Below are positions 32,719-45,902 of a stretch of DNA of 64,000 nt, one piece after another. The notes beneath the pieces are model-generated. The model was not told the DNA's origin. It made no database searches and was given only the letters and a program-made list of their open reading frames with translations. Both the position numbers and the translations under genes were made by a program. Location: positions 124,001 to 188,000 of the forward strand of contig JAIWNI010000033.1 of the NCBI GenBank assembly GCA_025331435.1. The letters are read 5' to 3'. The first letter of the stretch is position 1; every line of letters begins with the position of its first letter. Source of the DNA: Choanephora cucurbitarum (Eukaryota > Mucoromycota > Mucoromycetes > Mucorales > Choanephoraceae).

Positions 32719-34598
32719 TATAGTTTTTTCTTTATGAAAGATGATTCAATTAAAAAATTTTGTTGACAGAACAAGCTACCTTTAAATCGACTTTTATATG
32801 TTTTTAACTTTTTACGGAGCCCAAAATTGACCCTCTCAAACATATGCGGAACTAAGTTTTGTGCCTGCCATTCGATGTTGATTTATTCATTCAACGTAAT
32901 TGATGTGCTACGGTTCCTTTTTCTGTCTACTCTTGTATCTCCGAAGTTTCTTGATGAATAATCAAACAGAAAGGTTCAAGAAAAATTTTGATGGATCAAT
33001 CTTGTGGTTACTATAGCAACAATAATGCTTTAATAACCTATTGCTTTAGTATAACTAACATGAATATATACCATGAAGAGGACTAGAACCTTTACTTTTG
33101 TCTTCGTTAGGATTACTGAACTTGTATGAAATGTAATGAAACAATAGTTTTTCTCGATCGAAATGTTTGGAAATCTGAGTATTTCAACAGGAGACAGGAG
33201 TAATGACTAATCGTTTTCTTTACCTCTTTTCTGAATCAACCTAAGCTTCTTTATTGTACTTGAATGCATCTCGGGTTTCATATATGTTTCTTTAATTGAG
33301 AAGAAGTATGCTTAAGTATGATGCTTTTGTTCAGTTAAGGGTGATAAGTCAAAAGTATTAATGAATTTATCAACTGCAGAATTTTTCTTACTTGAATTGC
33401 TGCAATAAAGGGTCTTGTGTGACATAAACTGTTATTTTTATTCATCGGTTAAACGATTGCTGCTTGCGCGGAGAGTGAATGCGTTTGCCTCAAAACTAAT
33501 CACTGAACGTCATTTCTTCCTGTTAAGTGATCAAATTAAATCAAATTAAATAAATTCATGATCAGATCAAACAGATACGATTTATCTGATTCAAAGTAAG
33601 AATTTTTTTTTGGTAAAAATGGCAAATAGTCGCTGGTTTCTATTTCCTTTAATGTGTTGCTCCTTATCACATAAAGAATAAGGTCAAACTTATTTTCAAA
33701 TGTGAATCTATATAGTTATTGTCAACGCACCAACATACTATTGACACTACAAAAAAAGCTTTGGGTCTTGTGCCACTCAATAAGGTTCTCTAACATAAAG
33801 AAGAACTTGCTGTTTACACAAGACACTAAAGAAGTATGGTTGTCATTGCACACTATAGCTGTCAAATCAACTCTATTGAGCGTATTATCGTTCCATTATG
33901 GAATTTAAAAGCAAGCGGATAGGCTTATTTCCTTTTAAATAAAAAAGAATCTAAGCTAGTTGATCTGGTTTGATGTTTTAGGTCATAAATGTCAGAAGAT
34001 ATCATATGTTTATATGAAACATTAAGTTAACTAAAAACTGATAGTCAAGAAAAGAAATACTAAAAGCTACTTACATAACAACCAAACATCCTAAGTTTCT
34101 ATTACTTCAAGTGGACGACTGTTCTTGGCATTCGTTTGTATATTTGCCAAGATGTTATCAGTCATATGGGTTTGTCTGTATACATATATACATCTTTTAG
34201 CTCCTCACTTACTATAGCTTTTCCTTTGGATTGAAAACAAAAAAAATTGTCTTAATCTATCATTCAGTTTGTTTGAACATTGTTAAGTGTATGTTATTTA
34301 CACTAATAAGACTATGCCTTTCTTGAGAATACACTAAATATAAGCACGTAAACCTCTAAAAGAGAAAGATGTTAGCACTATAGACAGAGAGACAGTTATT
34401 CTAGCTCGAATGTGTATATTCATCAGAAGGCACCTTTTTTAGTTTTGACTCTCAACAAGATAAAACCAATGAGACAAGCTATGAAACTATTGAACAAAGG
34501 CACATAATCAGTCAATATTTCTGCTACTCTTTGTTCGTTTGGACAGATGTGTAATGGCTGATACCAGATCGCGAGAAAAAGGAATCACTATGTTCATA

Positions 34599-34771
34599 CA
34601 AGAGTCGCTTTATTTAAGAGTGTGCATATTCTTGAGTAATGCACTCTTATATTGAACATACTCTTAAATCGAATGATATTTTAGCGCTTGAAGCGATTTT
34701 TAAGTTAAAGCAATGCACTCTTATATCAAGCATACTCCTAGATCAAACACTCTTAAATTGAGCGACTACTG
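34599..34771. repeat. MITE-like element with 24-bp inverted termini
   Basis: The left end starts CAAGAGTCGCT and the right end, read on the minus strand, starts CAGTAGTCGCT. Over 24 bp the two match at 20 positions, both ending TTTAAGAGTG. The left end is preceded by TA, as for Tc1/mariner insertions; the right flank is TG, so the TA duplication is imperfect. The interior repeats ACTCTTAAA-like motifs in both orientations. It is too short to code. Confidence 0.6.
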
Positions 34772-35126
34772 TGTTTAGAATTAATTCATAAATACTGTTG
34801 TTAGCCGCACAGCAAAAGCCTAATTATCAGAATTTCTTTGCTCTTCAATAGTTATATCCTGCCAAGTGCACTGTTCATTTCATTTACCCTACACCTCTTA
34901 GCCACACTCTATAAATCCGAGTAGTTGCATAAAAAAAGACACTTGGAAGCAAAAAAGAACAATGTTATAGCTTCTTTATTTTTTGGCCTTCCTAAAGTAT
35001 AAACAGAAAGCAGCTTAAGGATGTGTCAGGCAAATGTATATTTAATCAAAAAGGAAAAGTTCACATTCATTTAATAAAACTGACACCATTTTTCTTCTAT
35101 CTCAAAGAGAAAGTTGCTCTTCAGTG

Positions 35127-35210
35127 CAGTAGTCGCTATTCTATATAGAGTATCAATTTACTTGACAATCCCATTCATATCTTGAGTGTACTCTTAAACC
35201 AGACTTTTTT
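35127..35210. repeat. Fragment related to the MITE-like element
   Basis: Starts CAGTAGTCGCT, identical to the right terminus of the element at 34599-34771. It continues to TCTTGAGTGTACTCTTAAA, resembling its interior. No second terminus was found, so it is probably a truncated copy. Confidence 0.4.
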
Positions 35211-36152
35211 TTTTCGCTTCTAGTGATGACTGCATCATAAAGACAAGATGTTGTTATGAAAAGGACTTGTTTTGTAGCTAAGATATAAACAGAAAAAATG
35301 AAATTCAACTATTGTCATTTTCAGAGTGATCAACATATTACGTAAAGAACAATTAAGATAACAGAAGTCTTAGGATATTACCCGAAATACTGTGATCAGG
35401 TAGTTTTTGGCTATCACTCTAGTTGAAAAAGAAAATCTCACTGTAACAGACTAAGATCATATCTGACTCACACTTTAGTGTAAATTCAATACGGCTAACA
35501 ATATATAACATGTTCTTCTTTTCCAAAGTTTGATCCGACATTTTTTTGTATGTGTGTTACCAGCCAAGATATTTCATGAGTGCATCGAATGATCCCTAAT
35601 AAGCTGAGAGGATAATAATTTTTTTTTAAGAAATAGTAGCAAAGATGTTTTGACTATCAATTCGACCCCTTGTAGCGGGTGCTTAAATGAGCTAAAAGAA
35701 AGTTAAACAAACAAATAATAGACAACTATAGAAAAGGAAAACAACGAGAAAAAAAAACTGCTTATAGCAAGGTCTCGTGTTATACAGTGCCACTAGAAGA
35801 CAAAGAATGTGAGTACAACATGTTGTAAAAAAAAGGGATCTCCATAGTGTCACTTGGTGTACAAAAACCCAATTATCAGGGGTATGTAAGATAAGTGGAT
35901 TACACGTCTTTTTGCTTCATCCTCAATTGACAGGTTTTAAAGTCGATTGGTTTCCGAGTCAATGCGCCGCTTTAATTTAAACTGACAAGACTGTATTGGA
36001 AAAAATGAGCTAAAAATATACTAAAAAGTGAGAAACCAAAAAATTATAGAACCATTAAGCAACAGAAACACACAGAGAGAGAAACATGACCCAAAAAATA
36101 GTAATCTTTTTCATTTCCCTTTTCTCTTCTTTTCTCTTCTCTTTTTTCGGAT

Positions 36153-39062
36153 ATGACTATAGATCCTGACTCTCAGCACGGATATTCAAATAGAGAATAC
36201 GATCAACAAGAGTCACACAATTTAGGTAGAACAAGGTGAGTACCAAATTTTTCTTTGGATATAAAATATAAATAGCAAAAGAGAGAGAGAAACAACAAAT
36301 AAAGTATGGCAGACAAGAACACGACTAGTTATCAGCAACAGGTAGAAGGTCGTCTTTGTTCATTGAGCCGGGTACAAAGAGAACGGAAAAAAATTGAGTA
36401 TGAAAAAGACAACCAGATCAGGTTTCGAGACAAAGAGATCTCGAGTACAACCTCAGATCTCGAGTCATAACATTGGTACTTCAAGAAGGATAGACACGAC
36501 TAGCGAGACAAACTATACTCTTATCTGATCAACGTTATCTCCACTGTATCTGTTGCCGTGTCAGCATTAAGCTTTTTTTTAAGCAGAGAAAGAAGCTGCA
36601 AATGATTTTTTTGTTTATTATTTTCGTTACCAGCCACTGCCCTGGTTGCAGCTTGAAAATATTTTTTTCTCTCTCTCTCTTATTCTATCCTTTTCTCTCT
36701 CTCTCTCTCTTTTCTTTTTTTTGTTCTTTTCTCTCTTTGTCTTTGTTTTCTGACTTCTTTTTTCTTCCTTTTAGCCCTTATCATACAGTAAGCATTTCCG
36801 AAGGTCAAAAACCTTATCATCATTCAGAGCAACCACACCCGGCTTTAATGCCTATTCCTACACACCAATATACAATTAAAACGGCAATAGAATCATCCCC
36901 GCAAAGGTTTGTTTTTTTCTGTTGTGTTTCGTTCCACTTAACACCGTTTTTTGACATGTTACTTTTTTTAGTAGAATCGTCATGTCTTCTCAACCAACCA
37001 CTCCCCAGCCTACTTCAAATTCCCCTCACTTTGACCATCATGATCATACAGCATCTGCTAGTTATCCATCCTCTCCTTCTGTTGGCATAGATGTCCAACA
37101 AAAATATGGTAGCAACAGCTTAGTCAAGCCAAATACTCCCACTTCTTATACTCCTTCTCCTATAGCTGTTCATCCTAGTCGCAAAGAGTCACTTGTGAAC
37201 GACACTTGCCCTTCATTCGGTCCAACTGAGTATAGCCATAATATCATTTCTATGGATAGACATACAACGTAAGTTTCTTGTGTTTCGAAATCTCTTCAAG
37301 ATATTAACTTGATATCCCACAGAATTGATGTTCGTCTTCACACAAAGATTGACCGTGGTTTCTTTTTGGCTGATAACGATTGGACTTGTTATCGCCGAAA
37401 CTACTTTCAAGTCAGCGGTTCGTTTTCTTTGGAAGGTGTAGGTATATTGTATGAAGGACAAGACCTTCCTTGTCTTGGTAAGGATCCTCAAACTGGACAA
37501 CTAGAAGAAATTCAATGCTTCATGCTGGGTGTTTGTGCACGTCTGTCTGATTGCGAGAAGCCCATTCAATTGATTCAGCATACGCCTAAGCGTGATAAGG
37601 GACCTCAAACGACACCCATGCCTAAAATGATTCGTCCCGGAGGAAATGTAGGATTCAGTGCAGTTGGCTCAAGCCAATCGGTTGTCACCTTTGAACGTCT
37701 TCAATTCAAGACAGCCACAGCCAACAATGGCAAGCGTAGAGCTGCTCAACAATACTATGTTATCATTGTCGAATTGTTAGCCAAGCTTCGTAATGGCACT
37801 ACCATAGCTGTTGCCACTTCTAAATCAGCTCCTTTAGTTGTCCGTGGTAGAAGTCCCGGTCATTATGCTGAATCAGATGCCAGTAGCCCAGGCCACACTC
37901 GTTCATCCCGTTCCAGCTTAGGTAACGGTGCAGCAGGCGTAATGCATCATGTCTCAAGTACTGCTCCTCATCATCATCCTTATGCACGACCTGCCAACCC
38001 TACAACAACAACGACACCTACTGCTGTTAATACCAATAGCTACCCTAGCACACCAGGTGGTACAAGTGTTTCTGCTGCTGGTACACCTACAGCAACACAG
38101 AGTCCTGCTGCTACACATGCTGCTGCTGGAAACGGTATGTTTCAACCTACGACCGAGTATATGCCATACGAATATCATGGTGTTGCCTATACCAATTACC
38201 ATATGCCACCCCCACCTCCACCTATGACACACTCACATTCATATCCTGGTACGCCCAATGTGCCTATGATGCAACAAGCTCAACAACATCACTATTTGCC
38301 TCAAACGACGCATGATCGTACTGCTCACCAGAACGCTTCTTCTGAAGCAGCATACCCAGGCCATCCTGAGCATATCAACCACAATGGCCATCCTGCTACT
38401 CATCCTCCATCCAATGAATATGATTATGATTATCAGTCTCATGTCAAGGAAAATCAACAACACCATCCACCACCTCAATCACAAACAAACTCGCCTTACT
38501 ACTGGCAAAGACAAGGTAACACAGGCCATGAAGAAGCACAACAGCATCACCATCACCAACAAACACAAGATAACTGGAACAGAATTAGAATGGCTTCTAG
38601 TGCAAGTGGACATTCAAGTGTAGATAATTCACAACACAACTCGCCTTATATGAGTCACCCTCAACCTCAAGCAACATCAGATCATCCTTATTATTCTCAT
38701 CCACCTCCACCACCTCCACCTTCTCAAGCACAATATGGTCATCATCCTGCCTATAGTCATCATCATCCATTGACTCAAAAGTAAGTCTTAAAGGAAAAAA
38801 AAAGACAGCAGCAGTAACTTACTTGTTTATCTCTAGCTTGCCTCCTCCTAGTCCCTCAAATGCAGGCCCTGATCACTACTCTGCTTACCACCAACAACCT
38901 CAACATTACGATTGGCAACCTCGTCCTGTTCATACAAAGATGCCTATGTATTCTTATGAAGCTGATAGAAGACCTCATGAATACGAAAGACCTCACCAAA
39001 CACCTCCACCTCCACAGCCTGGTTCCTCCTCTCCTTCTAAAGAGGTTCAAACCAAACAATAA
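36153..39062 (+). CDS. NDT80/PhoG-domain transcription factor
   Basis: Five exons, 36153-36235, 36775-36906, 36972-37268, 37323-38780 and 38837-39062, give 731 aa. The DNA-binding domain covers about residues 171-350: IDVRLHTKIDRGFFLADNDW, YRRNYFQVSGSFSL, CFMLGVCARLSD, VVTFERLQFKTATANNGKRR and AQQYYVIIVELLA. This is the Ig-fold NDT80/PhoG domain of fungal regulators such as Ndt80, Vib-1 and XprG, which act in meiosis, nutrient stress or protease control. The long tail is His/Pro/Gln-rich and disordered, likely an activation region. Intron 1 is unusually long (539 bp). The exon 3 acceptor is a tandem TAGTAG, so transcripts differing by one Ser are possible. Which process it controls here is not inferable. 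Confidence 0.88.
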
Positions 39063-39267
39063 TAATAATAATCTGATAATCACCTTATTTATTTGTTTAA
39101 ATACAATAATGCACACCCATTTTATATAGTTTTTGACACTTTTCTTTTTATAGTAAAACTTGTATTAATTCAAAAGAAAAAAAAAATAAACCTCGCCTAC
39201 AAAAAAAAAGTGTGTTGTATTTACAAGAGAACGAATAAGAGGGGGAAGAGGTGTAATATTAAAAGTT

Positions 39268-41208
39268 TTAGTCAGAAGTGTCATCATCTTCATATCGATC
39301 TATAGCATCAAAATTACAATGCACTTTATGCACTGTGCCCACACCAAAATCAGCCTCCATACGAATTTCTGTTAAGCCAAAGTACATTCTAAAACAAAAA
39401 AAAGAAGAATGAACAAAGGTTGACTATGGATACAGAAGAGTTTACTTTACCTAACAGTATAACCAATACGCTCCCCATGAGCCACATGAGATAATTTTGG
39501 AATTGGGACAGATATAGAAGCCACTTGTTTGACACCGGGATGATCAAAATACCTTGGTTCCTCATCTTCTTCTGTAGCATAAAGCATGATATCTGTTGCC
39601 TTCATCAGTCCATAATACACAAACATTTTTTCGCGAATACAGTGATCCACTGGCATGACATCGCCCTTCTTTACAAAAGTAAGAAAGCGAGTTGTGCAGC
39701 GTACACTACCGTCTGGTCGAACGATTCGAGAGGAGATAGGATCCAGACGCTCATCAAAAGGTAGACCGGCATTGATACCATACGTTCGGCGAGATACACG
39801 CGACTTGATAACGCGAGGATTCAGGCCAAAATAAACAGCACCACGTACAACAGCCATAGAGGCACGAGGTGGACACAAGATCTGATGAATCTTGTTTTCA
39901 AACACTTCTTGTATGCGTTGGTATAGATAGTTTGATGATCCGAAGCCGCCTACTAGAAATAGACAAGCCAAGGATTGATCGGGTATTTGACTGTATTGTT
40001 TCTCAATCAATGACAACTAGATCGTTTGGATTCATCAGGCTCTACTTTTCTGATCTTTGAAAGACAATAGCCACTTACCACACGTTGAACAACAGGTTCA
40101 AATATCTTTTCCTTTAGTTCTTCTGCTCTTAATATCATTGTACCTTCATCCAAGCAGTCTTCTTCTGTATTTAGCTGATTGAGATCAATGGAAGCTGACA
40201 GACTCAGATACTGATCATCCAGACCATCAAATTCAGGCTTAATGTTATCCACAAATTGATCCATTAAATTCTGCATGGCAGCTGCTGGTAATTGGCTTGC
40301 CTGTTCCCCCAACTTGTCCATGATAAAAGTACGAAAGTTGTAATCCAGAAAGACACTACCACAACTTTCTCCCATGCCCTTTGTCACTTCTTTCAGTCGA
40401 TGGTTGCTCTGGATATGATCACTGATGACTTCAAACACAATCAGATCTACTGTACCACCACCTGCATCACAGATCATCATACGGTCACCCTTCTTCAGAT
40501 TGACTTGTTCACACATACGCTCACAATACAAGGCTGCTGCTTCTGGTTCTGAAATCAGCACTAATCTATCTTGTGGATCATCACTCTTGATCAGACCAGC
40601 CATAATGGCAGCTCGACGCATAGCATACTTGGCTGAATCTGACCACATAGCTGGTACAGTTAAACAATAACAAAATGTGTCTGGATCGTAATTCTTGGCA
40701 AATCCTCGAGTGACATCCTTCAAGACATATTGATGCAATGCTCTAAGATAATCTGCTATATTGCTTACAGCTGATCTAATAAAGAACAGTCAAGTTCCAT
40801 GCCATTCAAGCCATCTAACTTTCTTTCTCTTTACCTATGATTCTCTGCCACACCTCGATGTAATGTCTCATCCAGATTGAGTTTAAAGTTTGTCAAGATA
40901 ATATTTTCCTTGGCAGTTTGAGGTTTAAGCATAAGCTTCTTGGCAGCATGACCCCATTCAATCATTTTTGAAGGTTCAGATCGTTTATAGGCTGATATAG
41001 TAGGTGTCTTTGGATAGAAGTTTCCTCCTTTCTGTGGCCTGCAACGATATCAGTCAATATAACCACTGACTAGGTTTATTTCTTACCATTTTTGTATATC
41101 GAATACTTCGGGTGTAGTGTTGTGTGTAAATGCATAAGATGCCCCTGAAAATGTTGTACCAAAATCATAGGCAATAACAAGCTTGTAATTATCTCTGTTT
41201 GATGTCAT
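39268..41208 (-). CDS. HSPA12-like Hsp70-family ATPase, copy 1
   Basis: Five exons, 41208-41087, 41038-40835, 40775-40079, 40016-39451 and 39388-39268, give 569 aa. The actin-fold ATPase motifs are present: phosphate-1 VIAYDFGTTFSGASYAF, phosphate-2 MICDAGGGTVDLIVF and the adenosine motif LFLVGGFGSSNYLYQRI. VPAMWSDSAKYAMRRAA is typical of the divergent HSPA12 branch. Unlike canonical Hsp70 there is no separate long substrate-binding domain with a lid. HSPA12-like genes are commonly expanded in fungi, and their clients are unknown. It is transcribed divergently from a paralogue starting at 41685. Confidence 0.9.
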
Positions 41209-41684
41209 AGTAAAATATGGATCGACGTGTCCTTTAAAGAGAGAGAGAGAAAGAGTTGAAAAAATAAATAAAGGGGAATTTTCTATTATCATCATTTAGA
41301 TTTAAAAGGCCGAAGCAAACAGCCAATTGTTCTCTAGCATAAATCACATACATCTCAGCTTTTCTAGAAAAGACAGCTGCTGTCTCACTGTCTCAATGGT
41401 CTCAGAATGCATTTTACTTCTTCTGCTTATTTTCTCTTAAAAGACAGAATGGAGTCAATTGGAAAAGAAGAATAGCTATAGAATTCCCTTGTTTTTCCAG
41501 TTGGCTTTGAGTAAAGGGTTACACCAAAATAATGTGGCGAAGACAACTCTATACAATCAAACCTATGGCAATCTGGTGTTTTCGAACGGAACCTCAAAAA
41601 CAAAAGGTCAAATTAACCTTATTACCTAGGTAACCTTAGCCCATTGTTCTTCTCTTTCTTTTCTAGTTTTCTACAACCTATACA
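41209..41684. promoter_or_regulatory. Shared divergent promoter of the HSPA12-like pair
   Basis: 476 bp between the two start codons. GA/CT-rich tracts flank both starts. An ATTCC/GGAAT-like heat-shock-element half site is not clearly arrayed, so heat control is not shown. Confidence 0.5.
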
Positions 41685-43972
41685 ATGGCAGCACCTTTCT
41701 CTGACAAAGATTATCCTATTGTTATTGGTATTGACTTTGGTAAGAAGAAACCAAAGTCATCTATATTGAGATCTCACTTTAACGATCTGTAAGGTACCAC
41801 TTTCTCTGGTGCGTCATATGCATACCTGAACGACAGCGACATTAACGACATCAGCAAGTGGTAAGAACAAGTCTCTAACGAACTTCAACTCGCTTAATTC
41901 TCTATTCCTTTTTTAGGCCTGGACAACCTGATTATAGTTACCCAAAAGTACAAATAGAAAAGAAACGCTTTTTTCTTGATCCATTAACCCCTTCTTTCCT
42001 TTCCTTCTTTATAGTGTCCGACAATATGTGTATGTCCTAAGCCAATCATGTTTATTGCATAGACTAAACTCTTTCTTTCTTTCTATAGCTTTATAATAGA
42101 GATAACAATGTAAGTCATGTCATGAAAGAAAGAAGAGAGTGAAACTAAGACTTTATTAGGAATTGATTCAATGGGGCAGATCAGCTAAATCCGGTAAATC
42201 AAAATTACCCAATGTTACTGTATTGCAACAATTCAAACTGTATTTGGATGATAAGCTTGAAGGAATCATCAGACAGCCACCTTTAGAACTGACTTCAACA
42301 GACATTATTGCAGGTAAGAAACAGAGTCAATTGAACAGATCCCTAAGCCTATGTATGGAATAGACTATCTTCAGAAATTCTTCAACTATGTCAAGATTGA
42401 TATGACAAAAAAGGGATTTCATCAAGGCTTTGAGAATCAAGTGAGATTCTGTTTAACTGTAAGTGTATTTCTTTGTTGGTTTACTTCAACAAGACTCACC
42501 GCTTTCTCCAAAGGTACCTGCTATGTGGACAGATAAATCAAAGCAAATTATGCGTGATGCAGCCATTCAATCCAACTTGATCCAGGCCACAGATCATCGT
42601 GATAGACTAATGCTGATTTCTGAACCTGAGGCAGCTGCTCTTTACTGTGAAAGGACATGCGACAAATTCACAATGACACACGGGGATGAATTCATGATCT
42701 GTGATGCAGGTGGAGGTACTGTTGATCTGATTGTGTTTCGTGTAGAGATGGATGCTGCTGGTAATAGAACGTTTAGAGAGAGTACAAAAGGTATTGGTAA
42801 ATCCTGTGGTTCTACCTTTATCGACCGTAACTTTCGAAAACTTTTGAGAAAGAAGTTGAAGAAAGTCATTCGTCGTTCACCTAATGGTGCTATTGAAATC
42901 CCTGAGGCACCCTTAGAACATATGATGGATATCTTTGTTGGTAAAGTGTTGTCTAAGAAGCAATATTTTCCTTTTGTTTAACTGTGCGCTTTAGACAACC
43001 TGAAGCCTTTGTTTGATGGCACAGATGATCTGTATTCAGATATCTCTATGGGTTTCGATCTCATCACAAAGACAGAGCCCTCCATTGGACTAGATGAAGG
43101 CAACATGACATTTACAAAGGAAGAACTCAAGAAGCATGTCTTTGATCCAGTTGTCTCTGAAGTGGTGCAATTATGCCGAGATTTACAAAAGGACACAACT
43201 AACTTGAAAGCTATTTTCATGGTAGGCGGATTTGGTTCATCTGCCTATCTCTATAGCCAAATGGAAAAGGAATTTGCTCCACAAAACATTCGTATTGTTC
43301 AGCCTGATCGTCCAGGTAACCTAAGTCTACTTTTATACAAAACAATCACTTACACTCGGTAGAAATGGCTGTGGCTCGTGGTGCTGTTATCTTTGGTATG
43401 AATCCTACCAAAGTGACTACTCGAGTACCTCGCTTTTGGTATGGTATTGAAATCACCAATATTTTCGACCCTGCAATTGATCCACCAGAATACAAAGTAA
43501 CAAGACCAGATGGAAGTGTTCGTTGCGATAATCGATTTTCAACTTATGTGGAGCGTGGAAAACCATTAGGTAAAGCAATAACAAGTAGCACTTGGTTGTA
43601 TAGATGATTTATCTCTTTGAACTATTTAGATATCGACAGTTGTGTTTCACGTAATTATATCACTTATTATCCAAGTCATACAGCCTGTACTTTCTATGCT
43701 TCTGATAGTGAAATAGAACCAAGATATACTATTTCAACACCTACAACAAATGTGAGAAGAGTCTTTGATTTTGAGATTCCTATGCCTACGCTGCCTCATG
43801 TCAAACATGGCGATCCAGTACCTTTGACGATTAAAGTAAGTTGCTTTGTAATTGATACTGATGCTCTTGTCTTATGTGGCTATCATAGATGTATTTTGGT
43901 GAAGTTGAACTCCGAGTTGAAGCTGTCATTGATAATCAGACATATGCTGTTGTTTGTAATTTCAATGTATAA
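41685..43972 (+). CDS. HSPA12-like Hsp70-family ATPase, copy 2, with micro-exons
   Basis: Twelve exons: 41685-41739, 41794-41860, 41917-41947, 42015-42029, 42089-42109, 42160-42313, 42364-42458, 42514-42940, 42995-43315, 43363-43569, 43630-43835 and 43889-43972; 560 aa. Exons 4 and 5 are only 15 and 21 bp (CPTIC and LYNRDNN). They are needed to match the paralogue's TPTISAYKRSEPSKMIEWG with CPTICLYNRDNNELIQWG. ATPase motifs are IGIDFGTTFSGASYAY, MICDAGGGTVDLIVF and IFMVGGFGSSAYLYSQM. The intron after the KW codon is shared in position and phase with copy 1, while copy 2 has seven more introns. An automatic gene caller would probably drop the micro-exons and mis-join this gene. Confidence 0.88.
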
Positions 43973-45902
43973 TGCTCATCAAACAAAAAAAAAAGGCGGC
44001 TATGTAGATTACTATAATTCATGCTTATTAAATCCCGTTGTCTTATCATGACAGAGAATAAAATGGTTGAACATATAAAATATCAATAGAGGCTAGTCTT
44101 TAGTACAAGCTCCTCTTAAGGCACATAATGTTTGTTAGACGAATAAGAAAGAAAGAAAGATGGGCTTAAATAGATAAAGAGGGAGTATGAAAAAAGTTGG
44201 CTAGCATAGCCTATCTCACTCAAACTTTCTCTTTTTCTCTCCTTAAAGCCTCAAAGAAAAGAATGTTTAGTCTTGTGATCAGATGACAAGTGAAGCTACT
44301 TTAGGGTTTTCGTTTAGCTAAATTGCTTGTTTGCAAGGAAAACAAATGTCGATCACTAAAAGCAATCCACAAATTGGTCAGTAACGAAATGAGTATTTGG
44401 CCAACAATACGAACGTTGTTTATTCAGGGGATTCCCAAAAGACTGTTGCTTATTATCATATGATTCTACTGTAGTTTTCTAGATATTTTCTCAGCAAGGG
44501 CCCTTGACGATTGCATTTTCTCTCCTTTTCTTTTATAGAAAAAACAAGCAATTCAAACGGTGAATGAATAGAAATAGACTTCCATGCCCAACTCAATAGA
44601 GAAGGCGTCTTTTTCAATGAGAAAATTCTTTCATTATCAAGGCCTTTAATGTGCTTGGTGTAACTCTTATTCGAGTCAGACAAGAAAGGTGTAAACATTT
44701 TGTGACACATACCTTGTCAAACACCAACTTTAATGCATAATTCAGAAAAAAAAAAGATAATGCACCTTCAGAAAAAGGGGAATGTCATTTATCAACTCAA
44801 TTTCTGTCCTGCATCCGTCTTGTGTGCCCGAATGTGATATTTTATTAGAGAGTTTCTAAAGAAGGAAGGACTCGTTCTAAAATAAAATGATATGACCTCT
44901 CCCTTTTTCTGTGACAACATAAGGTCTATCTTGTCCAATGAGAGTTGACTTTGATTTGAGGCAAGCGTTTTCTTAATCAACGTCTTGATTAGGTTGTATC
45001 ATAGCGTGTTTGGATTTTTTATATTGAAAGTTGCTTAAAACTGTTGTTATTTAACCTTTTTTGGGTTCTCTCATTTGTCAACAATACCAATCAACTCTTT
45101 CTTCTTTTCTCTTCTAAAGCAGTAAAAAGAGGGGAACTATCTGAATACACTTTTTATTCATTTCCTTGGCCCTCCTATCTAGCATGACTTTGAAAATAAA
45201 CTTTCTTTTGACAAATTCAAGATAAGCTTACTGTCTTAAATTCAATCTTATCCTAACTAAAATACACTTACTCTCATCACTGAAAAGTAATGTCGCTTTC
45301 GTCACAAGCCAAAGTTAAAGAAAGGAAAACAAACAACTTTCATAGTTGCCTTTTTTAAAGAGAGAAAACAATCAAATATACACTATTTCCGAAATTATTC
45401 ACTCACGAAAAGAAAAAACAATACTCACTTAAAACATCACTCTTAAGAAAATTAAATCAATGCTCAGAATAAAAGTTGTCTGTTTGACCTTCTATTTCTC
45501 TTTGTCTTTAAATTTCTCAGAAAGAAATTCAACATGAGAAAAAAACAAAGATCCCTCTAGCCTCACCGATCGTCTCGAAACTTGGCAGAGAGCTTCCTTT
45601 ACCTTACAGGACATACCTGGGCAGAAAAAAGTCAACACTTTTTTTTTGCAGAATTTCTAACAAAAAAATATCAGCTGAGTTCTCATCTGTGCCGTAGTGT
45701 ATAATAGAGGATGTATTGGCCTCAGAAGCTGCCGCTAAGAATGCCACTCTTATTGCTTGGTTTGAATGCAATAGAGTCGATCCCTATGCAAATCAGTTTT
45801 TATACACTGAATTCCCTGAGCACTTTACATGAGATATATACTGAAAGTTTCACCCCAAACTTTAACTTTGATTAATACCCATTCAACAAGAAATAGACCT
45901 GA
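43973..45902. other. Intergenic region with Helitron relic
   Basis: No intact gene. Short minus-strand ORFs at 44456-44710 and 44792-44980 have no recognisable feature. A Helitron-helicase-like fragment lies at 45715-45831 (separate entry). Confidence 0.4.
45715..45831 (+). mobile_element. Helitron helicase relic
   Basis: A plus-strand frame reads SEAAAKNATLIAWFECNRVD, then PYANQFLYTEFPEHFT before a stop. From memory this matches the stretch of fungal Helitron Rep/helicase proteins that reads like TTLTAWFELN followed by LYTEFPEHFVW. Only about 38 residues survive. Flanks are noncoding and no Helitron ends were found. Confidence 0.5.

Larger units (their letters stand above)
32719..36152. other. 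Long gene-poor region with MITE-like repeats
   Basis: 3.4 kb, AT-rich, with stops in all frames. It holds a 173-bp inverted-repeat element at 34599-34771 and a related fragment near 35127-35210 (both listed). The right end has a CT-rich leader (36110-36150) before the NDT80-like gene. The ORF at 33702-33908 has no support. Confidence 0.45.

Noticed and set aside
36305..36410. ATG and coding-like stretch (MADKNTTSYQQQ) within intron 1 of the NDT80-like gene
   Set aside because: Its possible donor leaves phase 0, whereas exon 2 needs phase 2, so it cannot be an alternative first exon with the visible signals.
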